DNA of 26,427 bases from Caryophanales bacterium UBA7476 (GTDB taxonomy: Bacteria > Bacillota_I > Bacilli_A > RF39 > UBA660): assembly GCA_002477275.1 (NCBI GenBank), contig DLOU01000038.1:4140-30566 (forward strand), in the 5' to 3' direction. Shown one piece after another: positions 14,308-22,253 of the stretch. Every line of letters starts with the position of its first letter. Positions within the stretch are counted from its first letter, which is position 1. The translations under genes were made by a program, and so were the position numbers. The notes under the pieces were generated by a model. It was given only the letters and a program-made list of their open reading frames with translations, did no database searches and was not told the origin of the DNA.

Positions 14308-15156
14308 ATGGCAAAATATAGGTTATGTTTAATATGTTCATCAAATTTTTATAGGCCAATAATAGATACTGACTTTAATTCATTAAAAGAAATAGATAAA
14401 ATAACAGAACAGTTTGAAAATGAAGAAGAATTTAGGAAAGATCCAAAAGTAGCACAAAGAATTAAAGATATAAAAAATATTAATGATTCATATTTTAAAA
14501 AAATAAGTGACCCAGAAAGAAGAAAAGGCACTATCGGTGTAATAGATATAGATAGAGAAACTTTTACATATGTAAGACCACTTTTTAAGGAAAATAATGC
14601 ATTAAAATCTCCTAAAAAATTAGTAAGCACAATAACAACAGTACTCAAAAAAGAAAATAATGGAAAGTTTATTTCAAAACTCTTTTACATGTTTAGAGAT
14701 ATATTTAATACTGAATATACTAGAATAAGTGGAATTTATAGTACAAAATATTTTTTAGAAAAAGTAGATGAACCTATAACTGAAAGAGAAAAAGATGCGT
14801 ATTCACATTTCTATGATTTATTAAAAATCACTTTAAATCATAAATTAGATAAAGAAAACGATACTATGGATGATAGAAACTATTATGATTTAAGAAGAAT
14901 ATATGATTATATAAGAGATTCAGTTCATATTAAGAATTTAAGAGTAAAAAACTCAAAGAAAAATAGTTCTGCAAAAGTAAACAGAAAAAAATCAAGCGAA
15001 ATAGTAACAGAAGAAATCTTATATAGAAAACTAATGGAAGAAGCATATAAAGATTCATTAGATCGAGGAGAAGAGCCAAATCTTCTTGGAATATACGACG
15101 AAAAATATAAAAAAGAATTAGAAAAAATCTCTTGGTATTATCGTGGAAAGAGATGA
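14308..15156 (+). CDS. Unknown protein, tandem paralogue 2
   Basis: This 282-residue protein is the sister of the preceding gene product, with the same block order: KYRLCLICSSNFY at the start, SLKEIDKIT, a KGTIGVID strand, SPKKLVS, and a C-terminal KSSEIVTEEILYRKLMEEAY followed by NLLGIYDEKY. The middle part (about 120-220) has diverged most, which suggests different partners rather than a recent duplicate. There is no Cys/His metal site or nucleotide loop. The strong AGGAGGG ribosome site supports the start. It ends 6 bases before xer, so this copy is co-transcribed with the recombinase and the comN-like gene; the first copy is not. Confidence 0.85.
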   Translation: MAKYRLCLICSSNFYRPIIDTDFNSLKEIDKITEQFENEEEFRKDPKVAQRIKDIKNINDSYFKKISDPERRKGTIGVIDIDRETFTYVRPLFKENNALKSPKKLVSTITTVLKKENNGKFISKLFYMFRDIFNTEYTRISGIYSTKYFLEKVDEPITEREKDAYSHFYDLLKITLNHKLDKENDTMDDRNYYDLRRIYDYIRDSVHIKNLRVKNSKKNSSAKVNRKKSSEIVTEEILYRKLMEEAYKDSLDRGEEPNLLGIYDEKYKKELEKISWYYRGKR

Positions 15157-15162
15157 TAAAAA

Positions 15163-16056
15163 ATGAATAAAAATATAGAAAACTTTATAGAGTATTTAAA
15201 GTATCAAAGAAATTATTCCGATTATACAATAACAAGCTATAAAGATGATTTAAATTTATATAAAGAATATTTAGAAAGAGAAGGTTTAAATTATAAAAAA
15301 GTAGAATATACAGACTTAAGAAATTTTTTAAGATATTTAAAAGAGGAAAAAAAAGAAAAAAATTCATCTATTTGTAGAAACTTAAGTGCATTAAGAACAT
15401 TTTATAATTTTTTAATTACAAAAGAAGAAACTGATTCTAATCCATTTGTCTATATAAATGGCCCAAAAAAAGAAAAAAGATTACCAAGATATTTCGAGTA
15501 TAACGAATTAGAAGAATTATTTAGTGTACCAGATTTAAAAGATCCATTTGGCCAAAGAAATAGATTGATTTTAGAATTATTATATGCATCTGGTATGCGA
15601 GTAGGTGAACTTGTAAATGTAAAAGTAAAAGAAATAAATATGTATGATTTAACAATTAAAATACTCGGAAAAGGAAATAAAGAAAGACTAGTTCATTTTG
15701 GTGAATACGCCAAAGAAATACTAGAATTATATTTGAAAGATGGATATAAAAAGTTAAATGAAAAAGGTTTAGATTATCTATTTATAAACAATAAGCATAC
15801 AAAGCTTACTGAAAGAGGAGTAAGAGATATATTAGATAAAATAATAAAAGAAACAGATTTGAGTAAACATATTTCACCACATATGTTAAGACATACTTTT
15901 GCAACACATCTTTTAAATGAGGGATGTGATATATTAAGTGTACAAAAACTATTAGGACATGAAAGTATATCCGCAACAGGAATATATACACATGTAACAA
16001 CAGATCACTTAAAAAGTGTTTATTATAATAATTTTCCACGAGCTAAAATGAAATGA
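15163..16056 (+). CDS. XerC/XerD-type tyrosine recombinase
   Basis: This 297-residue enzyme is of the size and type that resolves chromosome dimers at dif. The N-terminal SAM-like core-binding domain (about 1-95) includes FIEYLKYQRNYSDYTITSY. The catalytic domain has all six residues: R146 (SGMRVGEL), K170 (GKGNKER), H240 and R243 (HMLRHTFATH), H266 (LLGHESIS) and nucleophile Y275 (GIYTHV). The ending SVYYNNFPRAK matches Xer C-termini (PRA). There is no adjacent integrase target, phage gene or attachment repeat, so a housekeeping Xer is more likely than an integrase. XerC, XerD and CodV cannot be separated safely by eye. It overlaps the following frame. Confidence 0.92.
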   Translation: MNKNIENFIEYLKYQRNYSDYTITSYKDDLNLYKEYLEREGLNYKKVEYTDLRNFLRYLKEEKKEKNSSICRNLSALRTFYNFLITKEETDSNPFVYINGPKKEKRLPRYFEYNELEELFSVPDLKDPFGQRNRLILELLYASGMRVGELVNVKVKEINMYDLTIKILGKGNKERLVHFGEYAKEILELYLKDGYKKLNEKGLDYLFINNKHTKLTERGVRDILDKIIKETDLSKHISPHMLRHTFATHLLNEGCDILSVQKLLGHESISATGIYTHVTTDHLKSVYYNNFPRAKMK

Positions 16057-16067
16057 GGAATGTAATT

Positions 16068-16304
16068 ATGGATATGGAATTTAGGACTTTAAAAGAATTA
16101 TATGATAGAGTATTACCGGCTTTAGTTAGCAAAAAACATGAATTAAAAAGAAAAGGTTTAGAAGTAAAAGAAGAAGATATATGGAATTATTTAAGTGAAA
16201 ATATTTTTAAGAATTCAAAAAACTTAGTATTGAGTGACATTGTAAGTTATATAATGCATCTAGAAAGAGAAGACATAGAGGATTATATAGTAAGTAAAAA
16301 ATAA
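16068..16304 (+). CDS. ComN-like post-transcriptional regulator family protein
   Basis: The protein has 78 residues from the preferred ATG at 16068, which has TGAGGA 8 bases before it; an in-frame ATG at 16053 overlaps the xer stop as ATGA but lacks a spaced ribosome site. The pattern LPALVSKKHELKRKGL-x-VKEEDIWNYL followed by DIVSYIMHLEREDIEDYI matches the small ComN/YrzD (Post_transc_reg) family: L.P.l.sK..Ef...G...vt.edlW.yL ... l..iV.dIl.l...dYm.y. In B. subtilis ComN acts on late-competence mRNA and is recruited by DivIVA, and its gene is next to secDF, as here. No competence genes are visible, so its role in this organism may be more general. Confidence 0.65.
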   Translation: MDMEFRTLKELYDRVLPALVSKKHELKRKGLEVKEEDIWNYLSENIFKNSKNLVLSDIVSYIMHLEREDIEDYIVSKK

Positions 16305-16312
16305 AATATTTT

Positions 16313-16346
16313 AAAGTTGTATTAAAATATATATACAACTTTTTTC
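16313..16346 (+). terminator. Terminator after the comN-like gene
   Basis: AAAGTTGTAT (16313-16322) pairs perfectly with ATACAACTTT (16333-16342), then continues in Ts to 16345. It closes the paralogue 2-xer-comN transcript. Confidence 0.75.
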
Positions 16347-16365
16347 TTTATTTTTGTATATTTTC

Positions 16366-16394
16366 TTGTTCATTTTATAAAATTTAGTTATAAT
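16366..16394 (+). promoter_or_regulatory. Promoter of the secDF-rel-dtd operon
   Basis: TTGTTC (16366-16371), 17-bp spacer, TATAAT (16389-16394). It is followed by GAGGTG (16416-16421) and the secDF ATG at 16427. No TGn element here. Confidence 0.7.
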
Positions 16395-16426
16395 TATTAT
16401 TGTGAAAGGCAAAATGAGGTGTAAAC

Positions 16427-18742
16427 ATGGATAAAAAACAAACTAAAAAAACATCAAAAAAAGAAAAAAAGAAAATTGGTTTAGGAAAAACAATAACATT
16501 AACAATCATTCTATTACTAGTAAGTGTTGGAATTTGTTTTTCATTTAAACCATTATTTAAGAATCTAAAATTTGGATTAGATTTACAGGGAGGTTTTGAA
16601 GTATTATACAAAGCAGAGCCTATCGATGGTTCAAAAATGACAAGTGAAAAACTTGAAGCTACATACGAAATACTTAGAAACAGAATAGATTCACTTGGAG
16701 TAAGTGAACCTGAAATTATTCTTGAAGGAAATGATAGAATAAGAGTTAAACTTGCTGGAGTAAAAGATGAAGATCAAGCAAGAAAACAATTATCAACTGT
16801 TGCTACATTATCATTTAGAGATACAGATGATAATCTATTAATGACAAGTGATATTTTAAGTTCAAGAAGTAAAGTTACTGAAGATAGTAGTGGTAAACCT
16901 GCAGTATCTTTAAGTATTAAAAATAATTCAAAAGATAAGTTCTATACAGTAACAAATAGAATAAAAGATAAAGAAGACGGTAAAAATAGAATAGTCATCT
17001 GGTTAGATTTTGAAGAAGGAAAAGATAGTTATGCAGCTGAAGCTTCAAAATGTGGAACAAGTGGAAGTAAATGTATAAGTGCTGCAACTGTTTCAGAAGC
17101 ATTTGCAGGAGATGTTATTATTCAAGGAAACTTCACGACAGAAGAAGCAACAACTCTTGCAACATTAATTAATTCAGGTAGTCTTCCATCAAGACTTACT
17201 GAATTATCAAGTAAAACTGTAGAAGCAAGTTTTGGAGCAGGAACATTTAGTAAAATCGTTCTAGCAGGAATAATAGGATTTATTTTAATTGTTGTTATAA
17301 TGCTTTTTGCATATCATTTTTCTGGATTAATTTCAGGAATATTAATGTTAATTTATACAATACTAGTATTTTTAGTATTCTGGACAATAGGTGGAGTATT
17401 AACTCTTCCTGGTATTGCAGCTTTAATATTAGGTATAGGAATGGCAATAGATTCAGTTGTTATAACATTCTCAAGAATTAAAGATGAATTATATAAAGGA
17501 AGAAGCCTAGAGTATGCATATAAGGAAGGAACAAAATCATCTCTTTCTTCTATAATTGATGCAAACCTTACAACACTAATTATAGCAATTATAATGTTTA
17601 AATTTGGTGAATCAAGCATAAAAGGTTATGCAACAATGTCAATGATTACTATAGCTGTAACAATGCTTACTATGGTATTCTTAACAAGAAAATTATTAGG
17701 GGTATTTGTAAAGAGTAAATTTTTTGATGATAAAACAAATTTATTTATAAATGTAAGAAAAAAAGATATTCCTGATGTAAGTAAAAATGAAGAAGTAAAG
17801 AAAGTACCATTTAAAAATACTGACTTTGTTGGTAAAACAAAATTCTTTGCAGCATTCTCAATAATAGTTATAATAGCTGGAGCTATAATGATTCCTGCTA
17901 AAGGATTAAATCTAGGAATAGATTTTAAATCAGGAAGTGATATCTCATTAGTTACAAGCAAAAAACTTTCAAAAACAGAAATAGAAAAAGATATTAAAGA
18001 GTTAAAATTAACATCTAGTTCAATTACAATTGATAACAAAGAAACAGATATAGTTGTAACAAATGTGTTTGATGAAACAAAAGTTGAAAAAGTTAAAAAT
18101 TATTTTAAAGATAAATATGATGCAAGTGTAGACATTAACGTAATAAGTAATGTAGTAAAAAAAGATCTTATTAAAAATGCTATTTTCTCAGTACTTATTT
18201 CATTAATTGGAATAATTATTTATGTATCAATTAGATTTAAATTTAGTTATGCAATAGGTGGAATAGCAGCACTTGTTCATGACGTATTAATGATGTTTGC
18301 AGTATTTGCACTTTCAAGACTAGAAGTAAACACAATGTTTATAGCAGCAGTACTTGCAATAGTAGGATACTCAATAAATGACACAATTGTATGTTTTGAT
18401 AGAGCAAGAGAAAATCTTGGCAAAAATGAAAAGAAAATGACAAAAGATTTATTAAAAGAAATTGTAAATAAGAGTATAAGAGAAACATTTACAAGAACAA
18501 TTCTTACATCATTAACAACAATAATATGTATAATTGCATTAATGGTATTTGGACCTAAAGATATATTTGGATTTAATGCAGCTATGTTAATAGGATGTAT
18601 AGCTGGTACATATTCATCTATCTTTATAGCGCTTGCGATATTTACAATATTAGAATCAAAAAATATTGGAAAAGAAAAGAAACAAAAGAAAGTATACGAT
18701 GATGAAATAAAAGAGAAATTAATTAAGGGTGTTAATTGCTAA
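16427..18742 (+). CDS. secDF: Fused protein-export membrane protein SecDF
   Basis: SecDF uses the proton gradient to help the SecYEG translocon release exported proteins. The protein is a natural SecD-SecF fusion of 771 residues, as in B. subtilis. After a Lys-rich cytoplasmic tail and TM1 (about 20-37) comes FGLDLQGGFEVLY, the SecD D1 motif, then an extracellular P1 region with LRNRIDSLGVSEPEI. Five more helices follow, including GIAALILGIGMAIDSVVITF. The SecF half repeats the plan: LNLGIDFKSGSDI after its first helix and AAVLAIVGYSINDTIVCFDRARE in the membrane part. The P1 domain is compact with a CGTSGSKC pair that might form a disulfide outside. It lies 21 bases before rel. Confidence 0.96.
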   Translation: MDKKQTKKTSKKEKKKIGLGKTITLTIILLLVSVGICFSFKPLFKNLKFGLDLQGGFEVLYKAEPIDGSKMTSEKLEATYEILRNRIDSLGVSEPEIILEGNDRIRVKLAGVKDEDQARKQLSTVATLSFRDTDDNLLMTSDILSSRSKVTEDSSGKPAVSLSIKNNSKDKFYTVTNRIKDKEDGKNRIVIWLDFEEGKDSYAAEASKCGTSGSKCISAATVSEAFAGDVIIQGNFTTEEATTLATLINSGSLPSRLTELSSKTVEASFGAGTFSKIVLAGIIGFILIVVIMLFAYHFSGLISGILMLIYTILVFLVFWTIGGVLTLPGIAALILGIGMAIDSVVITFSRIKDELYKGRSLEYAYKEGTKSSLSSIIDANLTTLIIAIIMFKFGESSIKGYATMSMITIAVTMLTMVFLTRKLLGVFVKSKFFDDKTNLFINVRKKDIPDVSKNEEVKKVPFKNTDFVGKTKFFAAFSIIVIIAGAIMIPAKGLNLGIDFKSGSDISLVTSKKLSKTEIEKDIKELKLTSSSITIDNKETDIVVTNVFDETKVEKVKNYFKDKYDASVDINVISNVVKKDLIKNAIFSVLISLIGIIIYVSIRFKFSYAIGGIAALVHDVLMMFAVFALSRLEVNTMFIAAVLAIVGYSINDTIVCFDRARENLGKNEKKMTKDLLKEIVNKSIRETFTRTILTSLTTIICIIALMVFGPKDIFGFNAAMLIGCIAGTYSSIFIALAIFTILESKNIGKEKKQKKVYDDEIKEKLIKGVNC

Positions 18743-18763
18743 AAAATAGTTTGGAGTGATGAT

Positions 18764-20923
18764 ATGGCACACAGTTTTGATCTAATTACATTTGAAGAAG
18801 TAATGGAGAAAATAAAAGTTTATATAAAAGATGAAGAAGAATTAGAAAATATTAAAAAGGCCTACACACTTGCTGAAGAAAAGCATGAGGGTCAATTTCG
18901 TAAAAGTGGTGAACCTTATATAGTTCACCCTTTAAACGTTGCAATGATACTTACAACAATTTATGCCGATAGTGAAACAATAGAAGCAGCACTTCTTCAC
19001 GATGTTCTTGAAGATTGTGATTGTTCACGTGAAGAAATGGCACACATAGTTGGAGAAACAGTTACAAAATTAGTTGAAGGTGTAACAAAAATTTCTAGAC
19101 TTCATTTTTCAACAGAAAACGAGTATTTAATTGAATATTATAAAAAAATAATTGTTGGAATGAGTGAAGATGTAAGAGTAATAATTGTAAAACTTGCAGA
19201 TAGACTTCACAACATGAGAACCCTTTGGGCTCTTCCAGAAGTAAAACAGAAAAAAATAGCAAAAGAAGCATTAGAAATTCTAGCTCCAATAGGTGATCAC
19301 TTAGGAATACACAAGATAAAGAGTGAGCTTGAAGATTTATCACTAAGATATTTAAAACCAGATATATTTTATGATATAGCTGAAAAGTTAAATAAAACTA
19401 AAATAGAAAGAGAACACACTGTCGGAGAAATGATGACAAGTGTTACCGATTTATTGAATGAGCACAACATCAATCATGAAATATTAGGTAGAGCTAAAAG
19501 TATATATAGTATATATAGAAAACTTAATAAAGGTAAGAAATTTAGTGAGATATATGATTTAAGTGCACTTAGAATTTTAGTTGAAACGAAGCAAGAATGT
19601 TATTTGGCACTAGGAATAATTCATTCTAAATATAGACCAATGCCAAGAAGATTTAAAGATTATATAGCAATGCCAAAGACAAATATGTATCAGTCTCTTC
19701 ACACAACTGTATTTGGTATAGGCGGTTACTTATTTGAAATACAAATAAGAACATATGAAATGGATGAGATTGCTGAAAATGGTATTGCATCTCATTGGGC
19801 ATACAAGGAAAATAAAAATGTAAATCAAACTAAAACATCAATGCAGTCATCAACAGAACAAAAATTACAATTCTTTAAATCAATTATAGATTTATCAAAT
19901 GATAAACTAAGTAGTGAAGATTTTGTTAATGTTGTTAGAGACGAAGTTTTAAACAACAATATCTACTGTTTCACTCCAAAAGGAGATGTAATAGAGCTTC
20001 CAAAAGACGCAACACCAATAGATTTTGCTTATAAAATACATACTAAGGTAGGAGAAACAGCAACAGGAGCTATTGTTAATAATAATATTGTTCCACTTAA
20101 TTATAATCTACAAGATGGAGATATAGTTAAAATAAATACAAATAAAAGTAGTACTCCATCAAAAGAATGGATTAAATTTGTAAAAAGTACTGCTACTAGA
20201 AATAAGATAAAAAGCTTCTTTACTAAGAGTGAAAAAGAAGTTTATATCGAAAGAGGAAAAGACGCACTAGAGAAAGAATTAAGAAAAAGAAAATTACCAT
20301 TTAATGATATATTCTCAGGAGATAACTTAGATAAAATATTAGAGTCTATTAAAGTAAATGACATAGAAGAATTATTCTTAAATGTTGGTAATGGAAAAAA
20401 TGCTGCAGGATCAGTTATAAATATCATAGATAAACCTTATCTTGAAAAAGAAGCACCTAAAAAGGTTATGGCAATAAAAAAAGATAAAGACACTGACATA
20501 ATAGTAAGTGGAATTGATAGTGTAAGAGTTAGTCTTGCTAATTGCTGTAATCCAATATTTGGTGACGAAATACTTGGGTATATAACAAAAGGAAATGGTA
20601 TATCAATACATAGAGTAAATTGTCATAACATGGAAGATATTGATGATAGATTAGTTGAAGTAAGATGGGATGATAAATCAAATAAAAGATATTTATCAGA
20701 ATTACTTGTTCATTCAAATTCAAATGAGAATCATATGGCTGACATTATTCAAAAAGTTACTAAATGTGATGTAAATGTGGATGGAATTAAAACTATATTT
20801 AAAACAGATGTATATGTATATGAAGTAACTTGTTATGTAAGAGATTTAAACCAATTAAATAATTTAATATTTAATTTAGAAAAGGAAAATTATATAACAA
20901 AAGTAGAAAGGTTTATGAGATGA
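18764..20923 (+). CDS. rel: Bifunctional (p)ppGpp synthetase/hydrolase Rel
   Basis: This is the long RelA/SpoT homologue that makes and degrades the stringent alarmone. The hydrolase HD domain is intact (H55; LLHDVLED with H79/D80 and E83/D84), so it can hydrolyse ppGpp. The synthetase domain shows GRAKSIYSIYRKL, DLSALRILV and MPKTNMYQSLHTTVFG. Then come a TGS domain (YCFTPKGDVIELPKDATPI), a Cys-containing RIS/zinc region (VSLANCCNPIFGDE...RVNCHN) and a C-terminal ACT domain. The 719-residue length is near the Gram-positive norm of about 730-740. The ribosome site TTTGGAGTGATG precedes the ATG. The stop overlaps the dtd start (ATGA), so the two are coupled. tRNA-His charging controlled upstream in this window would also be sensed by this protein. 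Confidence 0.96.
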   Translation: MAHSFDLITFEEVMEKIKVYIKDEEELENIKKAYTLAEEKHEGQFRKSGEPYIVHPLNVAMILTTIYADSETIEAALLHDVLEDCDCSREEMAHIVGETVTKLVEGVTKISRLHFSTENEYLIEYYKKIIVGMSEDVRVIIVKLADRLHNMRTLWALPEVKQKKIAKEALEILAPIGDHLGIHKIKSELEDLSLRYLKPDIFYDIAEKLNKTKIEREHTVGEMMTSVTDLLNEHNINHEILGRAKSIYSIYRKLNKGKKFSEIYDLSALRILVETKQECYLALGIIHSKYRPMPRRFKDYIAMPKTNMYQSLHTTVFGIGGYLFEIQIRTYEMDEIAENGIASHWAYKENKNVNQTKTSMQSSTEQKLQFFKSIIDLSNDKLSSEDFVNVVRDEVLNNNIYCFTPKGDVIELPKDATPIDFAYKIHTKVGETATGAIVNNNIVPLNYNLQDGDIVKINTNKSSTPSKEWIKFVKSTATRNKIKSFFTKSEKEVYIERGKDALEKELRKRKLPFNDIFSGDNLDKILESIKVNDIEELFLNVGNGKNAAGSVINIIDKPYLEKEAPKKVMAIKKDKDTDIIVSGIDSVRVSLANCCNPIFGDEILGYITKGNGISIHRVNCHNMEDIDDRLVEVRWDDKSNKRYLSELLVHSNSNENHMADIIQKVTKCDVNVDGIKTIFKTDVYVYEVTCYVRDLNQLNNLIFNLEKENYITKVERFMR

Positions 20924-21354
20924 AGGTAGTAGCTCAACGAAGTGGTAAATCTAAAGTATCTGTAGAAGGAAAAGTTATAGGAAAGATAGATAAAGGATTA
21001 GTACTACTAGTATCATTTACTGAAGGTGATTCATCAAAAGAAATCGATTGGATGGTTAATAAAGTACTTAATCTAAGAGTATTTGATGATGAAAATGGAA
21101 TAATGAATAAAAGTATATTAGAAGTTGGAGGAGAAATACTTTCAGTATCACAATTTACATTATATGGTGACTGTTCTAAAGGAAATCGTCCAAGTTATAT
21201 AAAAGCATTAAGAGGAGAATTATCAGAACCTTTGTACAACGAATTTAACGAAAAACTAAGTGAAAAAATACATGTTGAAACAGGTAAATTTGGTAGTTAC
21301 ATGAATGTAGAAATACAAAATGATGGACCAATTACTATAATTATCGAAAAATAA
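20920..21354 (+). CDS. dtd: D-aminoacyl-tRNA deacylase
   Basis: Dtd removes D-amino acids (and glycine from tRNA-Ala) mischarged on tRNA. The 144-residue length is standard. It contains MKVVAQRSGKSKVSVEGKVIG, LNLRVFDDENGIMN, the signature SVSQFTLYGDCSKGNRPSY and the C-terminal cross-subunit motif NDGPITI (usually NxGPVT). It overlaps rel by four bases, an arrangement shared with B. subtilis, so expression follows rel. A bidirectional terminator follows. Confidence 0.95.
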   Translation: MKVVAQRSGKSKVSVEGKVIGKIDKGLVLLVSFTEGDSSKEIDWMVNKVLNLRVFDDENGIMNKSILEVGGEILSVSQFTLYGDCSKGNRPSYIKALRGELSEPLYNEFNEKLSEKIHVETGKFGSYMNVEIQNDGPITIIIEK

Positions 21355-21386
21355 AGATGTAGATAATAATTTCTACATCTTTTTTA
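21353..21386. terminator. Bidirectional terminator between dtd and the methyltransferase
   Basis: AAAGATGTAGA (21353-21363), 8-base loop, TCTACATCTTT (21372-21382), 11 perfect pairs with As before and Ts after. It includes parts of both converging stop codons. Confidence 0.85.
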
Positions 21387-22149
21387 ATATATCAAGTATA
21401 TGTCTTGAAGAGCCTAATAGTTCTTTTCTTTCACAGATGCTGTAATGATAATTTAAGTAAAAATTAAAAGTATCTTCATCCATACTATTTATCTCTTTCT
21501 TTAAATATTCAGTTGGTCCATCTTGACTAATTATTTTAACCCTTTTTAATCCTGATTGCATCTTTAAATAATTAATATCATCTAACCTAACATATGAATA
21601 TAAATCATCATCTTTAGATATTATTTTAAAATCCTTATCAAGTTTCTCTTTTTCATTAAGAATATATCCATCTTTAAATCCATGAGTAATAACAGCATAT
21701 TCATTCATACAATAACTAATAAATATTAAACCACCTTTTTTTACAACCCTTTTAGCCTCTTTTAAAGCATTTAGTTTTTCATCCATACTAATTAAATGAT
21801 ACATTGGTCCAAAAAGAAGAACTATATCAAAAATATTATCTTCTATTTTTTTTAAATTAATTGCATTACCATGAATTAGTCTAATCTTTCTATCTTTATC
21901 ATTTTTTTCAATTACCTTTAAATTATGTTTAACAAGTTCAAAAGCAGTGACTTCTCCTTTTTCACTAAGTGGAATAGAATAAGCACCACATCCTGCACCA
22001 ATATCAAGTATTTTAGGATTATTGGTTTTTTTCAAATACTTTTCTATATATTTCATAGCAGTTAAGTACTCAACCCTACCATGTTTTGTTTTAAGTCTTT
22101 TGTCTTCATTAAACTTATTATAATATTTTATTAAATTCACTTCATTCAT
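21373..22149 (-). CDS. Class I SAM-dependent methyltransferase
   Basis: The Rossmann methyltransferase motifs are clear: motif I PKILDIGAGCGAYSIPLS, an acidic residue ending strand 2 (VTAFELVKHN), motif II-like IRLIHGNAINL, FDIVLLFGPMYHL (the position often giving the catalytic loop), and LKEAKRVVKKGGLIFISY. It has 258 residues from the preferred ATG at 22149; the frame extends to a GTG at 22173 that overlaps the -10 box, so that start is rejected. The C-terminal part (about 150-258) is substrate-specific and unlike known groups to my eye; the methyl acceptor is unknown. It is transcribed alone from a promoter back to back with that of lepA. Confidence 0.85.
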   Translation of the reverse strand: MNEVNLIKYYNKFNEDKRLKTKHGRVEYLTAMKYIEKYLKKTNNPKILDIGAGCGAYSIPLSEKGEVTAFELVKHNLKVIEKNDKDRKIRLIHGNAINLKKIEDNIFDIVLLFGPMYHLISMDEKLNALKEAKRVVKKGGLIFISYCMNEYAVITHGFKDGYILNEKEKLDKDFKIISKDDDLYSYVRLDDINYLKMQSGLKRVKIISQDGPTEYLKKEINSMDEDTFNFYLNYHYSICERKELLGSSRHILDILKKM

Positions 22150-22164
22150 ATAAATCACAAAACT

Positions 22165-22193
22165 ATTATACACAAAAAATAAACTTATAACAA
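22165..22193 (-). promoter_or_regulatory. Promoter of the methyltransferase gene
   Basis: On the minus strand: TTGTTA (complement of 22188-22193), 17-bp spacer, TATAAT (complement of 22165-22170). The expected start near 22158 leaves only about 9 bases before the ATG at 22149, with no good Shine-Dalgarno site, so the mRNA would be almost leaderless. Confidence 0.7.
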
Positions 22194-22205
22194 TAAAGTT
22201 ATTTC

Positions 22206-22234
22206 TTCCAATAAATACTACATTATGGTATAAT
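22206..22234 (+). promoter_or_regulatory. Promoter of the lepA operon
   Basis: An extended -10, TGG-TATAAT (22226-22234), with a weak -35 TTCCAA (22206-22211) at 17 bp. The predicted start near 22241 places AGTGGTGA just before the lepA ATG. Confidence 0.65.
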
Positions 22235-22253
22235 TAGCCTAGTGGTGAAATAC

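Noticed and set aside
15163..16056. Integrase of a mobile element
   Set aside because: The length, six catalytic residues and PRA ending fit housekeeping Xer, and there are no phage or conjugation genes, direct repeats or tRNA target in the window.
22242..22253. Upstream GTG start for lepA
   Set aside because: The GTGGTGA sequence acts as ribosome-binding region; LepA proteins begin close to the ENIRNF segment, matching the ATG at 22254.
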